From Clostridiales bacterium (lineage in GTDB: Bacteria; Bacillota; Clostridia; Christensenellales; Aristaeellaceae), in assembly GCA_024684375.1 (NCBI GenBank), contig JAIKWZ010000051.1, positions 62,001 to 126,000 on the forward strand: a stretch of 64,000 nucleotides of DNA, written 5' to 3'. A program made the position numbers and the translations under genes. Below the pieces are notes generated by a model. The model was not told the DNA's origin. It did no database searches and saw only the letters and a program-made list of their open reading frames with translations. Every line of letters starts with the position of its first letter. Positions within the stretch are counted from its first letter, which is position 1. This document shows, in pieces, positions 29,306-39,445 of this stretch.

Positions 29306-32300
29306 ATGAGCGTTAAACTCGGTATCAGCTTTGACACGAAACAGGCGGTCAAAGCGGCGGGCAACCTGCAGCAGTCGGTAGGCAAGCTGGGCGCTGCCGT
29401 AAAGACCATGTTCCGCAATTCCTCCTCCAGGGCCATAGAGAGCGACCTCAACAGGGTGAAGGCCAAGACCGAGGAGGTCAAAGCGTCCATCAAAAAAATG
29501 ACGGACGCGAAGGCGGCCAAGAACAGTGCCATCAGGGAACAGGAAAAGCAGCTTACCCAGCTTAACAGCGCCCTGAAAGAGGCGCAGCGGAACTTCGATA
29601 AACTGTCCAAAGCGAGGGACAAGCGCGGCAGCGGAGTCACGCAAAACGACGTCTCGGAAGCCGGGAAGGACATCCAGTGGACGATCGACAAGATCGAGGA
29701 AGCGGAAGGGCGGCTTAAGCAGCTTAAGGAAGAGGCGGGCCGGAACGACACTTCACTGGCCTCAGCTCAGGCGGAACTGGAACAGCTAAACGGCGAATAC
29801 AAGGAGCTGGAAGCGGCTTCCAAGGCAGCCGCGACGGGCACCGGCGCGCTTAAACTGGCGGTATCGGGGCTGGCGGGCGTGCTAAAGGGCTTGCTGGGCA
29901 TAATCGGCGCGGCAGTAAAGCTGATAGCCGGCGCGTTCGTGGCGGGGCTCAAAATGCTCCTGAACCTGTTTGAGGCAACGGCGCGGGGCGCGCTTAAGCT
30001 GGGCAGCGGACTGGGAAAACTGATGGGAAAGAGCGCGGCGCTGGAGATTAAAGGAGTGGCAAAGGCGGTGAGCTTGCTCCAAAGCGGACTCACGGCGCTG
30101 TCCAAGGGCGGCATAAAGGCGATCACCGGCGCGGTGAAAGGCGTGGGCAAGCTGGGCGACCTTATCAAAAAGTACGTGGCGAGCTTTACCCGCATATTCT
30201 CCAAGGTGGGCAGCATGATAAAGTACCGTGTGGTAAGGCGGCTTTTGTCCTCGCTGTTCACGGGCGTAAAGGAGGGCTTTGAAAACTTAGCCAAGTATTC
30301 AAAAGCCGCGCACAATGCCCTGAACAGCATCAGTACCAGCTCGACGTACCTTAAAAACTCGCTGGCAGCGATGGCCGCGCCCGCGCTGCAGGTGATAGCA
30401 AACGCGTTTTATGCGATAGCCAACGCGGCGGCAGCCGCCATGCAGGCGATCAGCCGCTTTTTCGCGACGATCGCGGGGCGGTCTTCCTACATAAAAGCGA
30501 AGCGCTACGCCCAGGACTACGCAGATACCATAAACAGCGCCGGCGGCAGCGGGAAGAAGAGCAAAGACCTGTTGGGCTTTGACCAGATAAACCGCCTTTC
30601 CGACCAGTCCGGCAGCGGCGGGGCGGCCGCGGCGGTCGAGAATATGGAGAATTTCTTCGAGACCGTGAAGCTGGAAGGCGGCATGCAGAACCTGTACCAG
30701 CTGGGCGCGAACCTGGCCAAGACCATAAACAATGCCCTGAACAACATAAACTGGGCCAAGATAAAAGCGAAGGCAAAGCAGATAGCCGAAAACATAAGGG
30801 ACTGGATAAACGGCTTTTTGTCCGATCCGGAGCTTCCCAAGACGATAGGCAAAACGCTGGGCGAAGCGCTCAACACCGCCGCTGATTTCGCCATTACGCT
30901 GTTCTACGGCGTAAACTGGGAACAGCTGGGAGAGAACATAGCCGAAGCTGTGAACAGCTTTTTTGAAACGATAGACCCCGAGAAGCTGGCGCGTATGCTC
31001 ATGGGCAAGCTTCAAGTCATGATAGTATGGCTCTGGGGCTTCGTGCAGAAGCTGAACTGGTCCCTGATCGCCGACAAACTGGGCAAGGGGCTCGAGACTG
31101 CCATAAGCACGTTTTTCGACACGGGAAAAGACGGCAAGAGCCTTGCCGACAAGCTGGCGGGCATTATATCCGGCTTTATAAACGGCGCGGTCACGCTGGC
31201 GGCGGGCCTCGTGAATGTAAGCGGAATAGACAGTGTGGGCGAAAAGCTGAATAAAGCGCTGATAAACGCGTTCACCGGCGAAAAGCAGACCAAAGCCTTT
31301 GCGACCGGGAAAAACGAGCGCGGCAGCCAGAACAAAGCGTTTGCCCAGGCTGACCTTACGTTTGTGGGGCAGAGCCTTACCGGCGGCATAGACACCGTGA
31401 AGCTGGGAAAGACGCTGGCGGATCTGGTCTTAGTGGCGGTAAAGAACATAGCCGGCTTCCTGACGATACCTCAAACTGACATGCAGGCGGTGGCCGATAA
31501 GATCAGCGGATTCATAAACGGAGCGCTGGGAACGCTCAGCTCCGAAGACTTCACAGAGGCCATCGGGAAGATCGGAAAAATAATCACAAACGGGCTGGGT
31601 ACGCTTACGCTGGCGGCAAAAGGCATAAACACGGAAAAACTGGCACTCACCATAGGCGGATTCATAACCAAAGCGATCAACGGCGCGGGCAAATACATCC
31701 TGGGGCTGTGGCGCCTGGCCAGCACAATATGGAACAAGGTGAGCACAGCCGTCAAAAGCTGGTGGAAAACCGGGGGCGAAAAGAAGTTCACGGCAGCGCT
31801 GTCAGGGCTTGGCACTACTCTGGGCCAGATATTAAACGAAGTGACAGGAACGCTGAACACGTTCTTTAACGACCAGGAAAAGTGGCAGAGCTACGGCGGC
31901 GCGCTCAAGCAGGGCTTGCTGTCCGCGCTTAAGACGGTAGATGCCGAATCCCTTGCCGGCGCGCTCACGGGCATGATAACAGCGGGCGTCAATCTGCTGT
32001 ACGGTGCGCTGAAAGACGGGGCGCTGCTGGAGGAAGCGGCCAAAAAAGCGCCGGATCTGGTAAGCGGCATTATAGACAAGCTCTTCCATGACACGGACGA
32101 AGACGGAATGACCGTGGCAAAAAAGGCGGGCCGTATAGCAAGCATGCTGGCTGTGGGCCTTGCGAAGATATTGAACAACGTATTCAGCAGCGACGCGACT
32201 AACGGCCTGGGTACGGACCTTAAAGAAGTGCTCGTCGACATGGTCGAGCAAATGAGCGATGACGACGTGGCTGAGATAGGTACGGCCATAGGCAATACCA

Positions 32301-34366
32301 TAGCATGGATATTTGATACGGCGACCAAAGCTTTATCCTTTACCCCCGAACAGCAGCAAATGATCGGGGGAAGGATCGGTAAAATGCTGTCCAGTTGTTT
32401 CAGCGCAATAAGCGGCTCAGAAGCGTTAAAGGTGGACGAAAATGGCCAAACCGGCTTAGGCAAAGCGATCTCGGGAGTATTGGGAACGCTTCAGATAGCG
32501 TGGGAAAGCACAGATAAAGAAGCCTTCCAGGGGATGCTGAACACGCTCATCGGCGGTGCGCTCAATGGCATAGTCGCGGCTGCGAGCGATTTCGTCAAAC
32601 TCGGAAGCTCCGTTTGCGAGGCGGCCGGAAAAGCAATAAAAACATGGTGGGATGAAAAAGGCGGTAAGGATTCAGTATGGAAAATAATAAAAGGCCTGTT
32701 TAATGCCTTGTGGCAAACGCCGATACCTGCCATAGGTTTGACGTTTGCCGGCTTTAAGGTGGCCAAGGGCGTCCTGAAGCTTATGCTGCTGAAGGCGATA
32801 GCCGGAGGTTTGGGGCTGGCCGAAGGGGCGGCAGCGGGCGCGTCGCTTACGGGCATGCTGTCTACGGGGCTGACACTGACGTTGGCGGTGGCGGGCACGG
32901 TGTTCTTAGTAAATCGGTTGAACGCCTATAAAGAAAACCCATCCAAAGCTCTGGGTGAAGATACTGCAAATGCGCTCAACAAAGGTGTCCAAGTCGGCGC
33001 GGCCGTCATGGGCGCCGTACAGGACATCGTTGGTGAGGACAGCAGTTTTGGGCAAGAGATAGAAGCCAAAAAGGGAAGCGCCGCCGAACTTGCCGAGATA
33101 ACTGGACAGATACTTGAGAATCCGGAGATGCAGGAAGCTGTAGGTGGCGCCATAATAAACGAAGCCATCGGCGCACTTGAATCTATCGGAGAATGGCGCG
33201 ATAGCCTGTTTGGGAAGAAAAGTAAAGAAGATGACGATAACTCTAAGTCTTCAGAAGAAGCGGCTGGAATAGCTAAGAACATGGCCGATGCCACCGCGGG
33301 AGGGCATGGGGCCGAGTATGCGAACATACTTGCAGCTACTGGGGAAGTGACCGCCAGTGAGTTAAAGGAAATCATAGACCAGGCGGAGGCAGCGGCTGAA
33401 TCATTGGATGAATTGAATACCGGCGACATCTCCACCGAACCTTTCTCGGAGGTCGCCGATGCGCTCGGCCAGGCCGCCGAGGCGGCGGAGGAATTGTCAA
33501 CGGCAGAGTTGTACCCGGACTGGAACGAGGAGCAGAAAGACGCGCTGGAAGATTTCCGCACGGCCATGACCCAGTTCAGTGACGCCGGCCTGATAAACTC
33601 GGAGTCCGACGGGCGCGAGATGGCGGAGAAGTACTTATCCACCTTTTGCGGCGGAGTGTATGAGGGCGACGAAACGATGATCTCCGCGTTCGAGCAAGTG
33701 TTCGACAAGATCGTAGGCAAGAGCGAGGAAAGCGCCGAAGAAGTAGCCGACCAAGTCGGAGAGGCCGTTGATGCGGTGGAAGAATTATCGTCGGTTGACG
33801 CGGACTTCTCCAAGCTCAAAAGCGCCGCCAATGCGCTGGACAGCGTGAGCGACAGCGCGACCGGGCTGAAAGATGCTTTGGGCGAGGGCGGCAGCGCGGT
33901 AAGCGGTACGGCAAAGGGCATAGGCAAGGGGCTGGAAAAAACGATGAAGAGCACAGTGAACAGCTTTGCCTCAGGCATCAACAGCGGGACGTCGAAGGTG
34001 AACACGTGGATGACGAAGCTGCAGGGGCTGCCGGTGGTAGGCTCGTTCCTTTCCGGACTCACGAGGCTGCCAAGCATACCCAAACTGGCGCAGGGCGGCG
34101 TGATCCCGGCCAACCGCGAATTCCTGGCGGTGCTGGGCGACCAGAAACAGGGCACCAACATAGAAGCGCCGCTTGATACGATCGTTTCGGCGGTGATGGC
34201 GGCAATGAACGCCCAGGGGCTGAACGCCGGCGCTATAGGTTCGGCGGTCAAACAGGGCCTGAGCGGGCTTTCCTTAAAGGTAGGCAAGCGCGAGTTCGGC
34301 GAGATCGCCGCGGACGCCATAAACATGAACCGACAGGCGGCAGGCAAGCTGGCGCTGAACCTGTAA
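29306..34366 (+). CDS. Tail tape measure protein
   Basis: The 1,686-aa protein sets tail length. The N-terminus is a long coiled coil (about 10-175), followed by hydrophobic helices (about 180-250 and 340-390) that probably insert into the host membrane. Many amphipathic repeats follow (spaced around LGKALNTA, IAGFINGAL, LGTALGNT-like segments) and a C-terminal GVIPANREFLAVLGDQKQGTNIEAP. The C-terminal motif is typical for Clostridia tape measures. Start set at 29306, where AAAGGAGA has normal spacing. From the length rule of about 1.5 angstrom per residue, the tail would be roughly 250 nm. Confidence 0.93.
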   Translation: MSVKLGISFDTKQAVKAAGNLQQSVGKLGAAVKTMFRNSSSRAIESDLNRVKAKTEEVKASIKKMTDAKAAKNSAIREQEKQLTQLNSALKEAQRNFDKLSKARDKRGSGVTQNDVSEAGKDIQWTIDKIEEAEGRLKQLKEEAGRNDTSLASAQAELEQLNGEYKELEAASKAAATGTGALKLAVSGLAGVLKGLLGIIGAAVKLIAGAFVAGLKMLLNLFEATARGALKLGSGLGKLMGKSAALEIKGVAKAVSLLQSGLTALSKGGIKAITGAVKGVGKLGDLIKKYVASFTRIFSKVGSMIKYRVVRRLLSSLFTGVKEGFENLAKYSKAAHNALNSISTSSTYLKNSLAAMAAPALQVIANAFYAIANAAAAAMQAISRFFATIAGRSSYIKAKRYAQDYADTINSAGGSGKKSKDLLGFDQINRLSDQSGSGGAAAAVENMENFFETVKLEGGMQNLYQLGANLAKTINNALNNINWAKIKAKAKQIAENIRDWINGFLSDPELPKTIGKTLGEALNTAADFAITLFYGVNWEQLGENIAEAVNSFFETIDPEKLARMLMGKLQVMIVWLWGFVQKLNWSLIADKLGKGLETAISTFFDTGKDGKSLADKLAGIISGFINGAVTLAAGLVNVSGIDSVGEKLNKALINAFTGEKQTKAFATGKNERGSQNKAFAQADLTFVGQSLTGGIDTVKLGKTLADLVLVAVKNIAGFLTIPQTDMQAVADKISGFINGALGTLSSEDFTEAIGKIGKIITNGLGTLTLAAKGINTEKLALTIGGFITKAINGAGKYILGLWRLASTIWNKVSTAVKSWWKTGGEKKFTAALSGLGTTLGQILNEVTGTLNTFFNDQEKWQSYGGALKQGLLSALKTVDAESLAGALTGMITAGVNLLYGALKDGALLEEAAKKAPDLVSGIIDKLFHDTDEDGMTVAKKAGRIASMLAVGLAKILNNVFSSDATNGLGTDLKEVLVDMVEQMSDDDVAEIGTAIGNTIAWIFDTATKALSFTPEQQQMIGGRIGKMLSSCFSAISGSEALKVDENGQTGLGKAISGVLGTLQIAWESTDKEAFQGMLNTLIGGALNGIVAAASDFVKLGSSVCEAAGKAIKTWWDEKGGKDSVWKIIKGLFNALWQTPIPAIGLTFAGFKVAKGVLKLMLLKAIAGGLGLAEGAAAGASLTGMLSTGLTLTLAVAGTVFLVNRLNAYKENPSKALGEDTANALNKGVQVGAAVMGAVQDIVGEDSSFGQEIEAKKGSAAELAEITGQILENPEMQEAVGGAIINEAIGALESIGEWRDSLFGKKSKEDDDNSKSSEEAAGIAKNMADATAGGHGAEYANILAATGEVTASELKEIIDQAEAAAESLDELNTGDISTEPFSEVADALGQAAEAAEELSTAELYPDWNEEQKDALEDFRTAMTQFSDAGLINSESDGREMAEKYLSTFCGGVYEGDETMISAFEQVFDKIVGKSEESAEEVADQVGEAVDAVEELSSVDADFSKLKSAANALDSVSDSATGLKDALGEGGSAVSGTAKGIGKGLEKTMKSTVNSFASGINSGTSKVNTWMTKLQGLPVVGSFLSGLTRLPSIPKLAQGGVIPANREFLAVLGDQKQGTNIEAPLDTIVSAVMAAMNAQGLNAGAIGSAVKQGLSGLSLKVGKREFGEIAADAINMNRQAAGKLALNL

Positions 34367-34382
34367 GAGAAAGGAGAACGAT

Positions 34383-34769
34383 ATGGCATACGCCTTATAC
34401 ATCGGGCAGAGCGCCCAGCAGCTGACGGGAGTCAGGCCGCCCAATGAAATGAGCGTCACCATAAGCGACGTGGACGCCTCCACCACGGGGCGTCCCGCCA
34501 GCGGATACATAGTGCGAAGCGTGGTGCGCGGCATGGCCACGGCGGTGAGGTCCGTGGAGCTCAGGTGGCAAAACCTTCCGCTCTCCGCGGCGAGCGTGAT
34601 ACTCAACGCGTTCGGGGAGGAGTTTTACTATCTCAGGTATCAGGACCCGTTTACAGCGGACTGGCGCACATCGCGGTTTTACACGTCTGACCGTAAATGC
34701 ACGGTGAAGCGCATGCTGGACGGGCAGAGCTTTATCGGAGAATTATCCTTTACGTGTGTGGAGAGGTAG
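34383..34769 (+). CDS. Distal tail-like protein
   Basis: The 128-aa beta-rich protein (YIGQSAQQLTGVRPPNEMSV, FYYLRYQDPFTADWRTSRFY) follows the tape measure, where siphophages encode the distal tail or tail-tip hub partner. AAAGGAGA is upstream. Confidence 0.65.
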   Translation: MAYALYIGQSAQQLTGVRPPNEMSVTISDVDASTTGRPASGYIVRSVVRGMATAVRSVELRWQNLPLSAASVILNAFGEEFYYLRYQDPFTADWRTSRFYTSDRKCTVKRMLDGQSFIGELSFTCVER

Positions 34770-34772
34770 CGT

Positions 34773-36965
34773 ATGGCGACGTTCGGAGAAGTTGATGTAA
34801 TAAGCTACGGCATAAGGGCGGATATATATCTAAGGGGCAACTTTATAACCCCCGCGTGCTCGCTTCTGGCGGAGGACATAAAGGACTATTCCGTAAACGA
34901 CACCGCCTCCTCAAACGCGCTGCCGCTGGGCACGGCGGCCGGGAAGAGCTTCCGGCTCACGTTCAATAACGCGCTTGAGAAAACGGGCTACACCGCGCCG
35001 CAGCTGGACGGGGCCAAGGTCAAAGTGTATGTGACGGATTCCCGCGCCGGGAACAGCGAGATCCCGGCGGGCGTGTGGTTCGTGGAGAAGGCGGACATAA
35101 ACGAACAGGACGTGTGGAGCGAGCTTTCCGGATACGACGCGCTGGGCGGGCGCTTCAACGGCACATGGACGGATAATCTTACATACCCCAAGACGCTGTT
35201 GAGCTTGCTCCAAACGGTATGTATAGCCGCCGGCAATACGACGGTGAGCACAACGACATTCCGCAACTATAATGTCAGCCTGAGCAAAAAGCCCGCCTGG
35301 GACGAAAAGACCACGCTCAGGGACATTGTGGGATATATCGCCTTCATAGCGGGCGGTTTCGCCCGGATCAACTATGCAGGCGAGCTGGAGATCTACACGC
35401 TGGGCGGCGGAAGCGCCCACACGCTGACGCCCTACCAGTACACGGAATTCCGGGGCGTGGGCGGTGCAAGGTTTGACTTCAACTGTCTGGAGTATAAGTT
35501 CAAGGACGCTGACGATTATACCCGCTATGCGGTGGACAGCTCCATCCCCGGAGACGCGACCAACACCATACAGGCCACGGGCAACCCGCTGGTGACGAAA
35601 TCGCTGTGCAACAACATAGTCCAGGCCCTGAGAGGGCTGGAGTACGAAGGGGCGGAAGCGACCTGGTTCGCGTCCTTCCTGGTGCAAGCAGGCGACACCA
35701 TGACACTCACTGACAAAGGCGGCAGCAGCCACCTTTTGTTTGTGACGGGGCAGAACCTGACGTTCGACAGCGGCGGCATCACGGGCACGGTCGAATCCTC
35801 GCTGCCATCCATATCCCAGTCGACGGCGGCATATTCCACATCCGCAAGCGTGTTCAACCCGGACGGAACTATCAACTACAGGGCGATAGGCAATCTGGAC
35901 AGGAAGGTCATAAGCGTAAACAACGCCTGGATCGGCACGCTCACGGCCAACGAGATCACGACAAAAGGGCTGCTGGCAAACATTATCGAGGCTGTGAAGC
36001 TGCACGCCCAGAACATAAGCGCGACCGAGGTCGCCACGGACGAGCTGACGGCGATGGCGGCGGAGATAGTGAACGCGACTATCCGCAAGTTGGACGCGGG
36101 GACTATCTCGACTGATGAGCTCATGGCGGGTCATGCAGAGCTTTTGGCGGCGAAGATAGGCACGCTCACGGCGGGGAGCATACTCACGGACGAGCTCGCG
36201 GCGGCGCTGGCGGCGTTCACGGTGATCACGGCGGGCAGCGCGTCCTTCGACCGGGCGACCATAACTCACCTGGTGGCCAGCGCGCTGAACCTGGAGTACG
36301 GCGTAGGGGATGAGGTGTTCATTAAGAACCTCTCGGTGGACTACGCGAAGATGGTCCATGCCTATGTGGGCGACCTGTGCGTCAGGGCGGCGGACGGAAA
36401 GTATTATCTGCTTAATGTTGGACAGGACGGTTCCGTGACGGCCAGCGAATACACGGACATCACCGACAGTGAGATCACCGAGGGCGTGACGGATAACGGC
36501 CAGACTATAATCGAGACGGAGATCACAACAGGCGAGCTATCAGCATCCACGATAAAGGGAGTGTACGCGCTGATCAACCGGCTGGACGCGGCCCGCATCG
36601 ACGTGGACAGCCTGTACGCGCGGGAGGCGTTCATAGACCGCCTGAACACCACTGACATAAGCGCGAACCAGTACCTCAGGATCACCCTGGACGCCCAGCA
36701 GGAGCAGATGGACGAGAGCACGGGGCGACTGGACACGATCAACCGCTATATCACATTTGATGAGGACGGCATGCGCCAGAGAAAGAGCGGCAGCATATAC
36801 TCCACGCTGGTCGACGACATGGGCTTCCACATCGACCGAGAAGGCACCGCAGGCCACCTGGCCTCCTTCGCCGGGGACGGCCTCACTGTGGATCAGATAA
36901 GGATAGGCGACATCGTAGCAAAAAAGACCTCCACGCGGGGCTGGGCGTGGCAGGGAGTCGACTGA
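34773..36965 (+). CDS. Tail-tip / receptor-binding baseplate protein
   Basis: The 730-aa protein has a hub-like N-terminal half (about 1-350, with GVWFVEKADI and TTLRDIVGYIAFIAGGFARINY). A long repetitive helical stretch (about 390-500) follows, with pairs such as DELTAMAAEIVNATI, DELMAGHAELLAAKIG and DELAAALAAFTVITAG, and then a beta C-terminus. This is typical of tail-associated proteins carrying a trimeric shaft. It probably builds the tip and presents the fibre. Confidence 0.8.
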   Translation: MATFGEVDVISYGIRADIYLRGNFITPACSLLAEDIKDYSVNDTASSNALPLGTAAGKSFRLTFNNALEKTGYTAPQLDGAKVKVYVTDSRAGNSEIPAGVWFVEKADINEQDVWSELSGYDALGGRFNGTWTDNLTYPKTLLSLLQTVCIAAGNTTVSTTTFRNYNVSLSKKPAWDEKTTLRDIVGYIAFIAGGFARINYAGELEIYTLGGGSAHTLTPYQYTEFRGVGGARFDFNCLEYKFKDADDYTRYAVDSSIPGDATNTIQATGNPLVTKSLCNNIVQALRGLEYEGAEATWFASFLVQAGDTMTLTDKGGSSHLLFVTGQNLTFDSGGITGTVESSLPSISQSTAAYSTSASVFNPDGTINYRAIGNLDRKVISVNNAWIGTLTANEITTKGLLANIIEAVKLHAQNISATEVATDELTAMAAEIVNATIRKLDAGTISTDELMAGHAELLAAKIGTLTAGSILTDELAAALAAFTVITAGSASFDRATITHLVASALNLEYGVGDEVFIKNLSVDYAKMVHAYVGDLCVRAADGKYYLLNVGQDGSVTASEYTDITDSEITEGVTDNGQTIIETEITTGELSASTIKGVYALINRLDAARIDVDSLYAREAFIDRLNTTDISANQYLRITLDAQQEQMDESTGRLDTINRYITFDEDGMRQRKSGSIYSTLVDDMGFHIDREGTAGHLASFAGDGLTVDQIRIGDIVAKKTSTRGWAWQGVD

Positions 36966-37034
36966 TAGCTGTCAGTTATCAGAACGCGCCTTCGCACGGA
37001 CGCGGGAGACGGACGAACAGGAAAGGACAGATAC

Positions 37035-38990
37035 ATGAACGCAAATCTCACACTATCCAAAAGCAGCGTGTTCAGCCGCTCGAGCTGGAGCTGCACGCTG
37101 GAAGGCTCGTCAGGCGGGATCACCGTGTACACGTACACGTATCCCGATGTCATAGTGAACGGCGAAGTCAGCGTGACAGTGCCGCAGAGCTTACGTGACG
37201 TCAATTTTGAAAGCGCGGCGTTCACCTACACTCTCGTACAGGACCAGGCGGGCGGCACCCGCACCGTGCGCTTCAAAGACACCAAAAAGGCGGTCACGAA
37301 CGCGGCGCTGCTTGCGCGGCTCAAAGCGGGCGACACCTCGTTTGCGATACAGTTCTATTACCGCGCGGCGGGCGGCACGGGCGGGCCGGGCATGCATTAC
37401 GCCAACTGTACCTGGAAGGACCTGAAGATAGCGGTCACATATACGCCTAAAAGCAAGATCCACGGCTACGCCACAGCTTCCGACGGCACGAGTATATATT
37501 ACGGCATAGACGCGGACAACCTGGCGCAGGGGGAGAAGATGCCGGTCAGGTTGTACTTTACCGCCAAGCAAGCGGTCACGAGCGTGTCTTTCAACATACT
37601 GGGGAACCACGGCGGCAACGGGTACAGACTTGTATCCAAGACCGCGTCCGCGGGCGGCGTGTGGGACAGCACGTTCACTTTCACGCTGCCCACGAGCGAC
37701 CCGTCCGAATGGACGCAGCGGATAAGCTCATCAACGTCCATAGACATCGTGATCACCTACAAAGGCAGCGACAACTTCGTGGAGACGGGCTACGTCACGA
37801 CTTCGCTCAAGCTGGTGAGGGAACGTATCGCGCCCGCGCTGTCGCTCACGTTCACGGACACGTCGGATGTATACACGGACTTCGGCGTGTACGTGCAAAG
37901 GCAAAGCGATTTTTCGGCGGCGGCGTCGGTCACGCTGGACACGGGCGCGGACTCGGGCAACGCCGTCACGTCCCTGACGCTCACGATAAACGGCAACAAA
38001 TACGGGGCGGTAAACAGCGTGTTCGATGTAGGAACACTTCCCTTCAGCGGCAGCGTGCCCTGGACGCTCGAAGCCAAGGACAGCTACGGGGTGACAGGTT
38101 CGATCTCGGGAAATCTCACGCTCGCCCCGTGGGCGCCGCCGAGCCTTACGTCCATCGCGCCGGAACGCTACTCCGCCGAGGTGGACACGGGAGGTCAGAC
38201 CGTGTATTACCCCGACGACGGAGGCGTGGACATAAGGATATCGCTGGCGGGGAGCGTGACGCCCGTAAACGGCCTGAACGCCTGGACGCTGGTGATGACC
38301 GCCGCGTCGGGGCAGGACACATATACCCGCACGCTGCTCACGGGCACCGACGGGCAGGCGATCTCTCTTACGGAGGACAGGAGCGTGTTCAACGCGCAAT
38401 TGGCCGCCAACCGCAACTGGGCGGTCACCCTGACCCTTTCGGACAGCTTCGTTTCGGTGGTTTACGACGGCATAGTCATTCCCAAAGCGGGCGCGATATT
38501 CAACATAGAAAAGACGGGCGTGGCGGTGGGCCTGCGCTCCACGGGCACGGAAGACGATCCCCTGTTCCAGGTGGCGTACCGCACATACCTGAACGGGCCG
38601 CTGGCGATCGCGAGCCTGGTGCGCCTGAACGGGCGCGCGTACGACACGGGCTGGGTGAGCCTGACGTCATATGCCGTAACCAGCGTCATAACACCTACAG
38701 CGACGCGATTTCATATCAGACGCATAGGGAATATAGTGCACTTGCGTATACGCTTTGTGCTCGTAAGCGCGCTGGCATCAAATACATGGCTCAATATCAC
38801 AAGCGCGATACCGACACAATTCCGGCCTGACGCTGTTGTCAGGTTCCTTTGTACCGCGTCACCTGACAATGGCATGTATCTGGATGTACAGGACAATGGT
38901 ATTTTACGAACTTATTGCCGTGGTCAAAGCGTCTCTGCAAATGGCTATCTCAGCGGGGATGTGATGTACACGGTACCTGACGCAAACTGA
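37035..38990 (+). CDS. DUF859-like tail fibre / minor structural protein
   Basis: The 651-aa protein opens with repeated beta modules (LTLSKSSVFSRSSWSC, VVVTYTPK-type strands, Ig-like units to about residue 480) and fits the DUF859 phage minor structural family. Residues from about 540 form a distinct lower-GC end (RFHIRRIGNIVHLRIRF, DGMYLDVQDNGI-like), probably the receptor-binding knob acquired by exchange. The function in host recognition is inferred. Confidence 0.75.
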   Translation: MNANLTLSKSSVFSRSSWSCTLEGSSGGITVYTYTYPDVIVNGEVSVTVPQSLRDVNFESAAFTYTLVQDQAGGTRTVRFKDTKKAVTNAALLARLKAGDTSFAIQFYYRAAGGTGGPGMHYANCTWKDLKIAVTYTPKSKIHGYATASDGTSIYYGIDADNLAQGEKMPVRLYFTAKQAVTSVSFNILGNHGGNGYRLVSKTASAGGVWDSTFTFTLPTSDPSEWTQRISSSTSIDIVITYKGSDNFVETGYVTTSLKLVRERIAPALSLTFTDTSDVYTDFGVYVQRQSDFSAAASVTLDTGADSGNAVTSLTLTINGNKYGAVNSVFDVGTLPFSGSVPWTLEAKDSYGVTGSISGNLTLAPWAPPSLTSIAPERYSAEVDTGGQTVYYPDDGGVDIRISLAGSVTPVNGLNAWTLVMTAASGQDTYTRTLLTGTDGQAISLTEDRSVFNAQLAANRNWAVTLTLSDSFVSVVYDGIVIPKAGAIFNIEKTGVAVGLRSTGTEDDPLFQVAYRTYLNGPLAIASLVRLNGRAYDTGWVSLTSYAVTSVITPTATRFHIRRIGNIVHLRIRFVLVSALASNTWLNITSAIPTQFRPDAVVRFLCTASPDNGMYLDVQDNGILRTYCRGQSVSANGYLSGDVMYTVPDAN

Positions 38991-39015
38991 TAAAAGAAAG
39001 GAGAAAGGAAACAAC

Positions 39016-39222
39016 ATGGGTAAGTATTTTATTATTGAGATTCAGACTGATGAAAACGGGTCATCTGCATATCTTGTGCAAACGGCGGACGATGAGAACC
39101 ATGCCAAAAGTGTTTATTATCAGACGCTTGCGGCTGTCTGGATCTCAAATGTGAAACTTCATTCAGTGGTGCTGCTGGACGCAAAAGCAAACCCCATGCT
39201 TTTTGACTTCTGTGAGCATTAG
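39016..39222 (+). CDS. Small protein at the prophage right end
   Basis: The 68-aa protein (KYFIIEIQTDENGSSAYLVQ, AKSVYYQTLAAVWISNVKLH) is a compact alpha/beta protein with a strong AAAGGAGAAAGGA site. Similar small proteins end many Clostridia phage late operons. The function is not known. Confidence 0.6.
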   Translation: MGKYFIIEIQTDENGSSAYLVQTADDENHAKSVYYQTLAAVWISNVKLHSVVLLDAKANPMLFDFCEH

Positions 39223-39225
39223 ATT

Positions 39226-39247
39226 CTGACATCCATTTGACATCCAT
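39226..39247. repeat. Right-arm tandem repeat, candidate integrase arm-binding site
   Basis: CTGACATCCAT followed by TTGACATCCAT. It shares 21 of 22 bases with the left-arm pair at 1571-1592, in the same orientation. Confidence 0.7.
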
Positions 39248-39311
39248 CAGCACGGAATAACGCGGTATTTGGCGAACTAAATGAAAAACCAATAATTCTC
39301 AAGAAATGAAA

Positions 39312-39357
39312 AAACAGGGCGAAAATCGCATCTTTTAGCGGTTTTTGCCCTGTTTTT
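39312..39357. terminator. Prophage-borne terminator downstream of tRNA-Pro
   Basis: AAACAGGGC/GCCCTGTTT stem with A and T runs on both sides. On the minus strand it ends the tRNA transcript, replacing the host terminator now at 1429. On the plus strand it ends the phage late operon. Confidence 0.7.
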
Positions 39358-39404
39358 CGCTCTCGAGGTGACAGGATTTGAACCTGCGACCTTTTGGTCC
39401 CGAA
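39358..39404. repeat. attR: 47-bp direct repeat
   Basis: Identical to 1460-1506. It contains the phage-derived 3' part of the intact tRNA-Pro, so integration keeps the tRNA functional. Confidence 0.95.
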
Positions 39405-39436
39405 CCAAACGCGCTACCAAACTGCGCTACACCTCG
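39363..39436 (-). tRNA. tRNA-Pro (anticodon CGG)
   Basis: A full cloverleaf of 74 nt: acceptor stem CGAGGTG/CACCTCG with discriminator A; anticodon stem TTTGG/CCAAA around loop TTCGGGA, giving anticodon CGG; and T arm with GGTTCAAATCC. The CCA end is not encoded. It is the integration target of the prophage. Confidence 0.95.
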
Positions 39437-39445
39437 TTGACAAAG

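Noticed and set aside
32926..34389. 487-codon minus-strand frame opposite the tape measure
   Set aside because: Ser/Ala/Pro-rich low-complexity product, no ribosome site, antisense to a clear tape measure gene.
34911..36359. 482-codon minus-strand frame opposite the tail-tip gene
   Set aside because: Arg/Val/His-rich shadow with no recognisable motif.
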